A stretch of DNA of 64,000 bases. It comes from Juglans regia. Lineage: Eukaryota > Streptophyta > Magnoliopsida > Fagales > Juglandaceae. The stretch spans positions 16,072,640 to 16,136,639 of the forward strand of contig NC_049915.1 in NCBI RefSeq assembly GCF_001411555.2. The letters run 5' to 3'. Below the pieces are notes generated by a model that ran no database searches, was not told the DNA's origin, and worked only from the letters and a program-made list of their open reading frames with translations. Both the position numbers and the translations under genes were made by a program. This document shows positions 12,042-23,368 of the stretch, in pieces. Position 1 is the stretch's first letter. The number at the start of each line of letters is the position of its first letter.

Positions 12042-15000
12042 CTAGTGTTTTGCTTTGCGTTTCAAAAGAGCAAAGAAATTAATGGATCTCCCTGACTTGG
12101 TGAGGGGGAACTCTTGTTCAAGTTTCTTTCTAAATGATTCAAATAGCTCGTCTAAGATCACATCCCCAAAATGCTCCTTGATCAGTCCATCCAATGCAGC
12201 TCGAAAGTGAGATGCCAATATTTGGCTTTTAGGGAGGTTGCTAGTTTCTGTAACACGAGCCAACATATCAATTCTCTCTACACTAAATTCCCCATTTCGA
12301 TTCACAGCTACAACCAGCTCTTGAGGAGACATGGAATAAGTTGGTACATTGAAGGAGTCCACTTTTTCCTCACTAATTATCCCCTGAACCAAATAAAATA
12401 GCAAATGCAGAGATGTAAGAACAAACCATGTTTTGTGCAATCCAAATGCATAACAACAACCATTCATCTTTATATAATTCAAATTTTTTTTTTTTAAAGA
12501 GACGAGGTCACATGTTCAAGAGTGACCCCGGCCCACATTTATTCGAAATATAATTCGATGTTATGCTATTATTATTGTCAACTCAAAATGGTAATAAAAA
12601 AATTAGCACTTTCCTTAAACTGAGGAGAAAGGATGTAGTGGGATGATTCCTAATAGATATCTTTAGGTCTCTAGTTGGAATCCGAATAGGTCGGATTGAA
12701 AGAGGGTATCCATATAATTCTATCAATCAAGAGGATTATCATTCCTTCCTCTGAGGGGATTAATTAATTAAGATAAGGAAACAGAAGAATTCGATCATAA
12801 TCAAAAGAGGCATGAATGATAAGAACTAAAGGCAAGCTTTTCATTTCCTACCTTTCTTGCCATGTCCATGAGGCAAGACCCCAAGAGATCATATAGGATA
12901 TTCACATGAGTTTGAGAATGTAGGGCATCATTAGGGCGGCCACGAACGATAAGGGCAATCAACCCTCCACACACAACCTCTTGAGCCCTTGCATGCAGAA
13001 AGCAATCCATATCTTCAGCATATTGAGCTTCATAGGCCTTCACAACTTCATCTTCTGTATTAGAGATGTGGATTCTCCCTTTATTCCAAGCTGGGGAGCT
13101 TTTGTCAACGATCAATTTCGGGACTCTTGAAAGCCAATGGATGGCATAAGAGGAATGAACAAAGTGCAGAGAGTCATTGGGAAACAAGCGACAGTAAAAA
13201 GACCCTGCCACACCCGCAGCATAATATTGCCTGTCTGGTGGGGCAGATGTGAAGAGTGTATTGAAATCATTGGAGGCGTGATCATTGAAGAAAACTTGAA
13301 ATTCAAGCAGTTGAGGATCGAATCCTTCACACTGAGGCTTACACTTCACTGCCTCAATTATGTTTTGAACTGCAAAAAATGTATTAGGCCCAACAGAGCA
13401 ACCTAAGTCTGCAATCCGAAACGTGTTTGATAGAACTATGTTCTTGAGATCAAGTTTGTCTGCAATTTCATCAGTGATTAGCTTTTTCGCAGTATCAATG
13501 ACTCCTCTCTGAAATATAGAAAATCTTTTCCAATGTTATCATTTGAATAATCTTTTTTCTTGTCAACATCACACTACAAAACTACACAAACCAAATAGCA
13601 TAACCATTGCTACTAATGGAAATTAGTATTCTATCTTTTTAATGAAACATGTGAGGATATGCCAGCTGATCATCTAAAGTACAACTTGAAGAATTAAACG
13701 TGTTGGGAGGAAAGTATATACAAAAGAATCTCCTAGAATTAGGGGTCAGTTATGTCACATATGGCAACCATAGATTGAGGCAAAATATCCTCAACACCCC
13801 CCCACCCTCCGCCCTGAGGAAGCTGGGCATCGGATTGGAATGGACCTGAAACTTGGATCGAAAAAATTCAAAAAGAGATCGAGGAACACTTTTTGTGAGG
13901 ATGTCAATAACCTGTAGGTGAGAGGGCACACTGCGTGTGAAGTTTGCCAGTGACAACAAGTTCCCAAAAAAATGATAGTCTAATTCAACAAGTTGGCCCG
14001 CTTGTGAGAAACTAGGTTGGAGCTCAAAAAACTTTCACTTTGTTGTTGCATAAGAGAAGAGGCCGTTGTGGAATGGGAACCTGGAGGTCACGAAGGAGAT
14101 GCGTAAGCCAAAGAAGTTTGGCTACATTGTGCGCAAGAGTACGATACTCAAATTCACAGCTGGAACGAGATACAATAGGTTGTTTCTTAGTACTCCAAGA
14201 AACCAAATTGTTGCCACGATAAATATAGTAGACAGAGGTAGAACGACGAGTGTCGGGACAGCCTGCCCAGTCAGCATCAAAGTAAGCAACAAGAGCACCA
14301 TGAGTAGTAGATGGGCAAAATGGAATTCCAAATGGAGGGTACCCTTGACATAGTGAAGAATATGCTTAACAGCAAGAAAATAATCTTCAGTTGGAGCATG
14401 CAGAAATTGGTTGACAGAATTGATAGTCTGAATAATGTCGGAGCACGTGATGGTCAAGTATTGGAGTGTGCCAACGAGAGACCTGTAAAGAGTGGGATCT
14501 AAAAATAGAGGTCCATCAGCAGACAAGTGCTGGGAAACAACCATGGGAGTATGGACAGGTTAGCAATCAAGTAACTGAGCTCGAGTAAGAATATCACGTG
14601 CATATTTCAAATATCCCGTGCATATTTCAACTGACTGATAAAAAGACCATCTGCAATTGGTGAAGCTTCAAGGACAAGAAAGTAACTGAGAGGACCCAAT
14701 CCTTAGTGACGAACTCAGAATTGAGCTTACAAGTAAAGTTGTTAAGAAGAGATACGTTGTTGCTAGTAACAATAATGTCATCAACATAAATAAGCAAATA
14801 GATAATGCCAGACTGCTTATGAAAGACAAATAGAGAAGTGTCAGCACGGCTGCAAGAGAAACCAAGCTGAATGAGAAAAGAACTGAAGCGTTGAAACCAG
14901 GGACGAGAAGCTTGCTTGAGACCATAGAGATTTTTCTTCAACTGACAAACATGATTAGGGAAGTGAGGATCAACTGAGCATAGGATGATGGTGTGCAGGG

Positions 15001-17358
15001 GAATGGTGAGTGGAAAAAAAGGGCCAAGACGATCTCAGTCACATGGCGGTGTTTTCATTTAGCGCAACCATTTTGGGTAGGTGTATATGGATAGAAAAGT
15101 TGATGGTGAATGTAGGAGGTACGAAGATGAGCTTTGAAGCAATTGCTAGTAAATTCAGCCCTACCATCACTTTGAAAAATATTGATACGAGTAGAATATT
15201 GATTTTCCACGAATTTTTGAAATTGAGTGAAAACATCATAAAAGTCAAATTTAAATTTCAAATGATAAAACTAAGTGAACTGTGAATAATCATTAATGAA
15301 GAGAACATAATAGGTGAGTCCCAAATTTGATTTGATGGGAGAAGGGCCCCATATGTCGCAATGAATAAGATCTAACACATGAGATAACCTATGTTCGTTA
15401 CGTGAATAAGGCAAACGATGATTTTTGGAAGTTGACATGTACTACACAATGCTGAAAAGGGCAATAAAAATGTAAGATAAAAATGTCTTTTTTTATTCAA
15501 ATAAGAAATAACATAATGATTCATATGTCCAAGACGAGTATGCCATAAATCATATGAAGCATGTAGAGATTTATTCTTAAGGATAGAAATAAAAGCGGAG
15601 TTGCCACGCTCTAGCACATATAAGCCTCTATCTCTCTTATCAGTTGCCACCACCCTTCCTGTTTGACGATTCTGAATAGTGAGAATGTTATTAGTAAATG
15701 TAACGGATAAAGGAAAATCATACGTTAATTTACTAATTGAAAGAAGATTTTTGATGAGGTGATGAACAATCAAGACATCTAATAAATTAATATTTGGGGT
15801 AAGAGAGAGGATACCAATATGTGTAATGGGTAGGGAGGCACCATTCCCCACAATTATTGAGTCCTTACACATATATTGACTATACTGGTCCAAAATGGAT
15901 GGGTCAGTGGACATATGGGCCGAAGCCCCAGTATCCAAAAACCAATCATAGGCCTCAGGTTCACTTAGAGAGCATGAACCAGTGAAGGCCTCAGCAAGAT
16001 GAGCACTGGACTCACTGTGTGCATACTGCTGGTTGCACCGATTGGCAAAGTGACCATCTATTTGACAGATTTGGCAGCGATGAGGGCGGTGCCCTTGACC
16101 AGAGTGGGAGCGGCCTCTGTTTGAAAATGTGCAGCCATGGCCATTGGTTCAGCCATGCGAGTCGCAAGAGAAGTTCCTCTGGTTCGATCGCTCGGGATCG
16201 CGATTTGTGGTGGTGAACACTGCAACAAGAGAAGCAGAAGTCTCAATGGACTTCTGAAAAATCTCAAAGCTCTCAGCTTTGGAGACCAAATCAGAAAAAT
16301 AGGGGAGAGGCGTAAGGGCCATTTGCTAGGTGGAAAAGCTCGAGAAATTGGAGCCGAGGCCGCAGAGGAACCAATGCACCTTATCAATGTCGTCAACAGG
16401 CCGACCAATCGCATGGAGTTGGTCACAAAGGGCCTTGAAGACTCGGGCATAGGCAACAACAGAACGGGTGTCATGCTTCATCAACTGGAGATCATCTTTG
16501 AGGCAGAGTTCGTGGGCCTTCGAACAGTGGTTGAAGGTGTTCTCCAAGGCAAGCTAGACCTCACGTGCGGTGGAGAGGCCAACAACCTCAGCCATGGCCT
16601 CCTCAGTGAGAGAGGAAAGCAGTAGGCTGAGGAGGCGTTGGTCAGCAGCTTTCCAAGCCAAATGTTTTTCGTTTGGCGTGTGAGAGTCAGCAGGTTCAAA
16701 CTGAGGTGGTGGCACAATGGTTCCATCAACATAGTCCAATAATTCTTTGCTCTCAAGAAGGGGAAGGAGTTGGTTCTTCCATAGGAGATAGTTGTTGGAA
16801 GAAAGCTTGATGGTGAACATGTGAATCAAGGTGTTGAAATGGAGAAGGGTGGGGGAGGATTCGATAGCCATCAGGAGGGAGGATGAAGGGATCGAACAAG
16901 GGATGCTAATCCAGTTCGGCTCGTGATATCATGAGAGAGTTTGATGAAAACCACCACACTTGTAAAGTGGTGAGTATTTTCCGTTTATATTGAATTACAA
17001 ATTGCATGAAATAATTATATATCAATTGGAGGACAAATAAATGGAAAGTATATATAAAAGAATCTTCTAAAATTAGGGGTCAGTTATTTTTCATATGGCA
17101 AGCCTTAGATTAAGGCAAAGTATCCTCAATAGGTTTATGTGCTTGGTATTGAATATGAATATGAATATTTTCAGAGCAACAATAGTTTCAGTAGTTCTAT
17201 GTCTACCATGCACGAAGAGGACCATAATCAGATGTCGATCCGTACGTGATCATGTTGAAAAGATTACCTGGTAGTAGGAGTTGTTGGCATAGCTATGAAC
17301 ACCATCTCCACCTTTCATTGGGTATGCTTCAGAAGTTTTGCTTATATGCTCTGCTGCC

Positions 17359-17360
<2 letters not shown>
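12042..17360 (-). CDS. SABATH carboxyl methyltransferase, copy 1, intact
   Basis: Exons on the minus strand are 17360-17268, 13508-12852 and 12383-12042, all phase 0 with GT-AG borders, giving 363 residues, the usual SABATH length. The start is the ATG just inside a CT repeat and reads MAAEHISKTSEAYPMKGGDG. Family landmarks: N-terminal GGDGVHSYANNSYYQ; SAM motif I FRIADLGCSVGPNTF; the carboxylate-binding HW pair in SSYAIHWLSRVP; SPAWNKGRIHI; and the C-terminal VDSFNVPTYSMSPQEL. Members transfer methyl from S-adenosylmethionine to the carboxyl group of small acids (salicylate, jasmonate, gibberellin, loganate) in the cytosol. The sequence looks closest to the uncharacterised At5g37990/At5g38780 group, so the substrate is unknown. 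Intron 1 is 3.8 kb because of a copia insertion in sense orientation. Intron 2 is 468 bp against 87 bp in copies 2 and 3. The coding region itself is undamaged. Confidence 0.93.
13711..17131 (-). mobile_element. Ty1-copia retrotransposon in SABATH copy 1 intron 1, defective
   Basis: Domains in copia order on the minus strand: Gag from 16871 (MAIESSPTLLHFN), zinc knuckle CQICQIDGHFANRC near 16060, protease DTGASAHM at about 15935, gag-pre-integrase WHTRLGHMNH near 15530, integrase text ending TPTQNG near 15065, RT with GLKQA and YVDDII at 14640-14940, and RNase H to about 14030. Integrase C-terminus and RT N-terminus are missing between about 15050 and 14990. Frameshifts and stops interrupt every domain. 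A polypurine tract GGAGGGTGGGGGGG precedes the 3' LTR start at 13796. A primer-site-like ATATCACGAGCC lies near 16925, and the 5' LTR runs from there to 17131. The 3' LTR retains only about 85 bp. Confidence 0.9.

Positions 17361-17362
<2 letters not shown>

Positions 17363-17396
<34 letters not shown>
17363..17396. repeat. CT/GA repeat directly upstream of SABATH copy 1 ATG
   Basis: A (CT)n run, reading (GA)n in the mRNA sense, ends three bases before the start codon, so it lies in the 5' leader. Copies 2 and 3 have the same repeat in the same place. Confidence 0.85.
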
Positions 17397-17399
<3 letters not shown>

Positions 17400-18313
17400 G
17401 TAGTGTAGGCATGCATACATGTAGATTCAAAAGACGTTATTTTTTAAGTTATATAAATAATGAGATCAACAACAAAGAAATAAATATATAATGAGGGTGA
17501 TACATTTATTTAAATCGGCAAATGGGGCCCTTTCATTGAAATGGAAAGGTCCTTTTCATTGCTACCAAGATATACGCGACATAGTGAGACTTTTTGGCAA
17601 GAGTGCTGCTAGGGTGCCGGCCACCTATGCAAAATTTATTTTTTTAATTTTTTTTATTTATATTTTTTAAATATTTTTAAAAAAATAAAAAAAAATTAAT
17701 ATACTAATAATCACTTACTTAATAAGTAAGTAAAAAAAATTAAAAAAAAATACATAAACGATCAAAATGAGATGGCAAAATGGAGGGATATAGTAACATT
17801 ATTGTTTTGGCAAACGATGACTCTCTCTTGAATTTTTTTTTCTTTCTGTTCAAGTAACCGTTGTAAATTTTTTTAGGGAAAATGCTACTTATAAGTCCCG
17901 TCAATGTTACAACTCAAAGTTACTGTTCGAGAATTTTAATCTTTTTTTTACTTAGTGCTTAAGGAATTGACTACTAATGAAATTGTATATTTTTTTAATA
18001 GTTAAGGATATTAAAAAATATTTAAAAATTAATAATTGAAAAAGAACAACAAATTTGTACTAACAAAAACTGGGCAGCTCGCTAGCACCATCCTTATTTT
18101 AGAAAGTGGCCTGGTGAAGTTACTATTTTCAAATAAATTATTGTGGAATTACTCTCTCAAGAGCCTTATGGTTTTTGTAAGAGCATGGTTGTTTCCATTT
18201 AGAATGGAGGATTTCGAAATTTCAAATGTAGAAAAAATGTTAGTTTTGAGCCACTAGTGCCCAAGAAATCTTGGGCTTTATTCATTATTTTTTGAAGGTG
18301 ATTTCACTACAGG
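17397..18313. other. Upstream flank of SABATH copy 1, duplicated at copy 2
   Basis: This stretch has no gene. Much of it recurs upstream of copy 2: AATGAGATCAACAACAAAG (17459 and 22569), the CAAACGATGACTCT block (17812 and 22668) and AAAACTGGGCAGCTC/AAAACTGGGCGGCCC (18066 and 22738). The duplicated unit therefore reached well upstream of the gene. Confidence 0.7.
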
Positions 18314-18600
18314 TTGTACATGCTGGCATTATCAAAGGATCAAGATGATTGCAGAATTGGCAGTATCCTCTCAAATTTTCACAATTTACTGGCTGGTTCT
18401 TGCTGGAGACTTCAACATGTTAAAAGGGAGCTTAATGGTGTAGGATATAAACTTGCTAGAGAAGCTCTGCTTCTTAATTCTAAAGTTATAGATGTGGATC
18501 ATGTTACTCATGCATTTCTTCTCTTATTATGGTCGAGGGCCAACTTTGTATTTAATATCGTGAAGTCATTTCAGTTTCAAAAAAAAAAATTCATAGGCCG
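18314..18600 (+). mobile_element. LINE RNase H remnant
   Basis: The translation contains SCWRLQHVKRELNGVGYKLA, the C-terminal part of an RNase H domain seen in plant non-LTR elements (HVKRxxNxxAHxLA). No catalytic core remains. A more decayed copy of the same text lies at about 22983-23090, so it predates the methyltransferase duplication. Confidence 0.6.
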
Positions 18601-18742
18601 AGGTGGGGTTTGGGAAGGGCCAACCCACTTTTAATTGTTTGTCCAACCACAAGACCCAACCCGCCTATACAACTAAGAATAAGTTAATTTCCAAACAATT
18701 ATCTGTGATTTAAAAAGTCTTAACCAATCCATTAGATTAAGG

Positions 18743-18872
18743 TTGCGTTGGGTAGTGAGGTACTCTCAGGTATTCTATAAATATCAATGAAAAATAATGA
18801 AAAATTAATGATAGAATAATAAAAAGTATATAAAAAGTAATAATAAAATAATGAATCTCGGTACCCAAACTA
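18743..18872. mobile_element. MITE of the GTTTGGGTAGT family
   Basis: It begins TTGCGTTGGGTAGTGAGGTA and ends CGGTACCCAAAC, nearly its inverse. The interior is AATAATGAAAA-rich like the element at 9181. The corresponding place upstream of copy 2 lacks it, so it arrived after the duplication or was lost there. Confidence 0.6.
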
Positions 18873-19045
18873 GACATAAGTGTCTATTTCAAAAGAGATT
18901 CTATTTATAAGTTCACTTTACATAATATTTATATGGCATGATATAATTTATAAGATCAATTTAAAAATTTGAGTTTAACAAATCAAATCTTATAAGATCA
19001 AGTGCATGGAAAACATCAATTTTGAACAAAACTATGATACAGTGA

Positions 19046-20581
19046 CTCGACGACTGTTAAGGCCAAAGACTCATATTCAGGAATTTGGAAATGCCTAATA
19101 AAGCAAAAGGATTTCATCTTGTCAAGTGTCATCATTCAAATTAATAATGGCACTGCTACTTATGTGTGGTCTGACCCTTGGCTCCCTCAGCTACATCCTT
19201 CACTCCCTACACCACAAAGTCAAGGTACACATCAACATCCAAATCTCAGAGTTGCTGAGTTAACACTTGAAAATCCTAGAAGATGGAACACGCTCCTTTT
19301 GAACACTCTGTTTTCACCTGCAACAATTGTAGCAATACAAAACATTCACCTTTCTCAATATCAATTCCATAATATCATGGATTTGTCTAAATGGAAACAT
19401 CACTCTTCAGGTAATTATAGTGTAAAGTCTGATTATGCAGCTTTAGTTCTCAACACAAATACAAGCACACATGATGTCCTATGGAAGAAATTGTGGGTTG
19501 TTAAATTGCATGATCAGTTGAAACTTTTCCTATGGAAAGTTTACAATGAAATCTTTCCCACTAAACTATCTCTCAGTCACTGTCTTCCACTAACAAAAGA
19601 TCAGGTTTTTTGTCCTCTTTGTCGTATGGAAAATGAAAATTTGGATCACATTTTCCTCAATTGTACTTTCTCTAGAATTTTGTGGAGAAATGCTCCATTA
19701 CCACTTGATATAACTTGTTTCAAGCAAGCTGGAATCAGGAATTGGGTCAATATTATCCTAAAACCATCAGACAAATTAAAGATCCCTACTTCTGAAGCTC
19801 ATAACTTTCAGCTTTTCTCTACATTAGCTATGGATAACTTATGGTTTATAAGGAATCAGATCACACACTACATTGCAAACCATACAATCCACTACTTCAT
19901 AACATAAACGCATGATCTATATAGAGAACATGACAAGGCCCGGGAGCTGAAGTGCATAGAATCACATTATAGTTGGAGTCCTCCTGAATCTGAGGATACC
20001 TTTGCCATCACCTTTAATGTGGCAGTTAGAAACGATAGAAGCACTTCATTAGCAATATGCAGAAATGGTCAGGGCACATTACAATTTGTTGTAGCACGTT
20101 ACAATTGGAGTGCTGATCCAAACATCGGGGAAGCAATGGCTGCCTTCATAGGTGTCCAAGAAGCATATACAAGGAAGATTACTAAAGTTGTTCTTCAATG
20201 AGACTCTCAAAATACAATCCAGTCTATCAATAATCCTCAAAAGGCCATCAATTGGGAAATAGAGGGAGTAGCTCGAGACACTCGATTTCTGCTTCAAGAC
20301 TTTCAAGCATGGCAAGCAGAAAAAATACATCGATCTCATAATCGATGCACGCATTCCATTGCCAATGGGCTCATTCCAACCTAGAGTTTGGAAATATCTC
20401 ACTCATCAAAATACCCACCTATTTGCTGGAATTTCCAAGTGGAAAAGACCCACCGATTGTAACATATTAGCTTTCAGTCTCTGTGCTTTATGTTTCTGTG
20501 TTGTAATAATCTGGTTTGCTTTTGTGCTGTAAGAACAATTTTAGTTTTTGGAGTGAATCAACAACTTGCTGAGAAAAAAAA
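19046..20581 (+). mobile_element. 5'-truncated L1-type LINE with zf-RVT and RNase H
   Basis: From 19119 an ORF of 262 codons carries the zf-RVT region: WSDPWLP, then LWKKLWVVKLHDQLKLFLWK, then CPLCRMENENLDHIFLNC, a CxxC...HxxxxC finger. After a stop, 20010-20380 encodes an RNase H-like part (NRSTSLAICRNGQG-like, then SIANGLIP) with a stop at 20200. The sequence ends in an A run at 20574-20581, consistent with a LINE 3' tail. It sits just downstream of SABATH copy 2. The reverse transcriptase is absent, so it is a dead fragment. Confidence 0.85.
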
Positions 20582-20589
20582 ATATAAAT

Positions 20590-20746
20590 TATAACCCAGA
20601 AGAAGTAGTGAGCGAAGAAGAAGCTGCAGCAGCAGCAGCAGCAGAAGAAGAAGAAGAAGCGAACGAGGAAGTAGCATCAATAGCACACGAAGAGCAGCAA
20701 AATGAAAACCCACCAAAAAAAAAAAAATTAACAATAATAATAGTTC
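20590..20746. repeat. (GAA/GCA)n-rich 3' flank shared by SABATH copies 2 and 3
   Basis: AGAAGAAGTAGTGAGCGAAG followed by GCA and GAA triplet runs occurs here and at 23219-23370, immediately after the stop of each gene. Copy 1 has no such flank. A Glu/Ala-rich ORF on the + strand only translates the triplets. Confidence 0.8.
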
Positions 20747-22494
20747 TTAGTCCTTTGCTTTGCGTTGGAGAAGAGCAAAGAAATTAGTGCTTCTCAATGA
20801 CTTGACAAGGGGTAGTTCCTCTTCAACTTTCATTCTGAATAACTCAAAGAGCTCGTCTAACATAATATTCCCAAAATGCGCCTTGATCAATCCCTCTGAC
20901 ACAGCTCGAATGTTAGCTGCAATTAATTCGCTTATAGGAAGGTCTCTAACATTAGTGACGCCTGGCAATTTCTCCACTCTCTCTAATCTAAATTCTCCAT
21001 TTCGATTCACAGCAGCTTCAAGCTCTTGAGGAGACATCCAATACATTGGTATATTAAAGGAGTCCACTTTTTCCTCACTAACTATACCCTGAACCAAAAA
21101 GAAAGTAAGAGATTTAAATGGCAAGGATCTTTTTATTAGGATAATAAAATCCGGACGAGGTTGATCATTTCCTACCTTTCTGGCCATGTCCAAGAGGCAA
21201 GATCCCAGAAGATTAAAAAAGAAAGTAAGTGGAGCTTGAGAATGGGGGGTTCCGTTAGGACGGCCAGCAAAGATAAGGGCAATCAACCCTCCACGTACAA
21301 CCTCTTGAGCCCTTGCATGCAGAAAGCAATCCATATCTTCAGCATATTGAGCTTCATAGGCCTTCACAACTTCATCTTCTAAATCAGAGATGTGGATTCT
21401 CCCTTTATTCCAAGCTGGGGAGCTTTTGTCAACAATCGATCTCGGGACTCTTGAAAGCCAATGGGTGGCAAAAGATGAATGAACAAAGTGCAGAGAGTCG
21501 TTGGGAAACAAGCGACAGTAAAAAGAACCTGCCACACCCGCAGCATAATATTGCCTGTCTGGTGGGGCAGATGTGAAGAGTGTATTGAAATCATTGGAGG
21601 CGTGATCATTGAAGAAAACTTGAAATTCAAGCAGTTGAGGATCGAATCCTTCGCACTGAGGCTTACACTTCACTGCCTCGATTATGTTTTGTACTGCAAA
21701 AAATGTGTTAGGCCCAACAGAGCAACCTAAGTCTGCAATCCGAAACGTGTTTGATAGAACTATGTTCTTGAGATCAAGTTTGTCTGCAATTTCATCAGTT
21801 ATTAGCTTTTTCGCAGTATCAATGACTCCTCTCTGAAATATAGAGAATCTTGTCCAGTGTTATCATTTGAATAATCTTTGTTCTTGTCAACATCACACTA
21901 CAAAACTACACAAACCAAATAGCATAACCATTGCTACTAATGGAAATTAGTATTCTATCTTTTTAATGAAACATGTGAGGATATGCCAGCTGATCATCTA
22001 AAGTACAACTTGAAGAATTAAACGTGTTGGGAGGAAAGTGATCATCTAGAACATTTCATATTTTATAAACGAAAAAGGTGTAAATCATGAAAAAAAAGTG
22101 ATTATAATTAAAGGGAAATTGTACCAAGAGAAGATAAAAACAGCTAGCTTGGTGGAGCCAAAGTCATTTTCGAGACCAAGTTTATGCCCCAACAGACCCT
22201 CCTCCCCCTCCTTCCCCTTACTCCAACTCCTACTACCAAAACATATCGATTTTTTTTTTAAATTGTGGGTTTCTGTACTTGGTATTGAATATGAATATGA
22301 ATATTTTCAGAGCAACTATAGTTTCAGGAGTTCTATGTCTACCATAAACGAAGAGGACCATAATCAGATGTCGATCCGTACGTGATCATGTTGAAAAGAT
22401 TACCTGGTAGTAGGAGTTGTTGGCATAGCTATGAACACCATCTCCACCTTTCATTGGGTATGCTTCCGAAGTTTTGCTTATATGCTCTGCTGCC

Positions 22495-22496
<2 letters not shown>
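20747..22496 (-). CDS. SABATH carboxyl methyltransferase, copy 2, intact
   Basis: Exons on the minus strand are 22496-22404, 21832-21176 and 21088-20747, again 31 + 219 + 113 codons. SAM motif I and the HW carboxylate pair (SSFATHWLSRVP) are kept, as are SPAWNKGRIHI and the VDSFNIPMYWMSPQEL segment. The N-terminal exon is virtually that of copy 1, and most of exon 2 is close to it. From the AGRPNGTPHSQ segment to the end it follows copy 3 instead. Intron 2 is only 87 bp, a multiple of three, and has no stop, so an unspliced message stays open and would add 29 residues. Function as for copy 1: SAM-dependent methylation of a small carboxylic acid, substrate unknown. Confidence 0.93.

Positions 22497-22498
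<2 letters not shown>

Positions 22499-22530
<32 letters not shown>
22499..22530. repeat. CT/GA repeat directly upstream of SABATH copy 2 ATG
   Basis: Same type and position as at copies 1 and 3: it ends two bases from the start codon and reads GA in the leader of the minus-strand gene. Confidence 0.85.
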
Positions 22531-22533
<3 letters not shown>

Positions 22534-23199
22534 GACAGCATTGTAGCGTAGGCATTCAGTCATATAAATAATGAGATCAACAACAAAGAAATAAATATAT
22601 AATGAGGGCGATACATTTATTTGAATCTGTTCTTTCGTTGTGCTGCACGGCATAGTGAGACTTTTTGGCAAACGATGACTCTGTTTGAAGTATCTTTTCT
22701 TTCGGTTCAAGTAACCGTTGTAGATTGGCCCAGTGATAAAAACTGGGCGGCCCACTAGCATCATCCTTGGTTTAGAAAGTGGCCTGGTGTAGTTACTATT
22801 TTTAAATAAATTATTGTGGAATTACTTTCTCAAGAGCCTTATGGTTTTTCGTAAGAGCATGGTTGTTTGCATCAGAATGGAGGATTTTGAAATTTCAAAT
22901 GTAGAAAAGATGTTAGTTTTGAGCCATTCAATCATAGGGGTGTCCTATAAATCTTGGGCTGCATTCATTATTTTTTTAAGGTGATTCGCTTCACGTTGTA
23001 CATGCTGCATTATCAAAGAATCAAGATGATTTCAGAATTTGATGTATCCTCTCAAGTTTTCACAATTTACTGGCAGGTTCTTGATGGAGAATTCAAAAGA
23101 GACTATTTATAAGTTCACTTTACACAATTTTTATATGGCATGATATAATATATAAGATCAATTTAAAATTTTGAGTTTAGCAAATCAAATCTTGTCACG
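22531..23199. other. Upstream flank of SABATH copy 2; decayed duplicate of 17397-19000
   Basis: Colinear with the upstream flank of copy 1, including the RNase H relic and the TTTATATGGCATGATATAAT block (18930 and 23129), but lacking the MITE at 18743. No gene. Confidence 0.65.
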
Positions 23200-23368
23200 T
23201 TAATTATTATATAAATTAAAACCAAGAAGAAGTAGTGAGCGAAGAAGAAGAAGCTGCAGCAGCAGCAGCAGAAGAAGAAGAAGAAGAAGCGAACGAGGAA
23301 GTAGCATCAATAGCACAAGAAGAGCAGCAAAATGGAAACCCACAAAAAAAATAATAAAATAGTAGTTC

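Noticed and set aside
12660..12760. Possible organellar DNA in SABATH copy 1 intron 2
   Set aside because: The words look slightly plastid-like, but I could not match a known gene, so it is left unnamed.
18036..18257. 73-codon ORF upstream of SABATH copy 1
   Set aside because: No domain; the duplicate at 22738 does not keep the frame.
20566..20787. Glu/Ala-rich 73-codon ORF
   Set aside because: Translation of GAA/GCA triplets and the antisense end of SABATH copy 2; the copy at 23219 is not preserved as an ORF.
20747..21673. Treating the 308-codon ORF as a single-exon methyltransferase
   Set aside because: Homology with copy 1 and the AAG/GTAGGA and TTCAG borders show that codons for 29 residues are an 87-bp intron, and two more upstream coding parts are needed.
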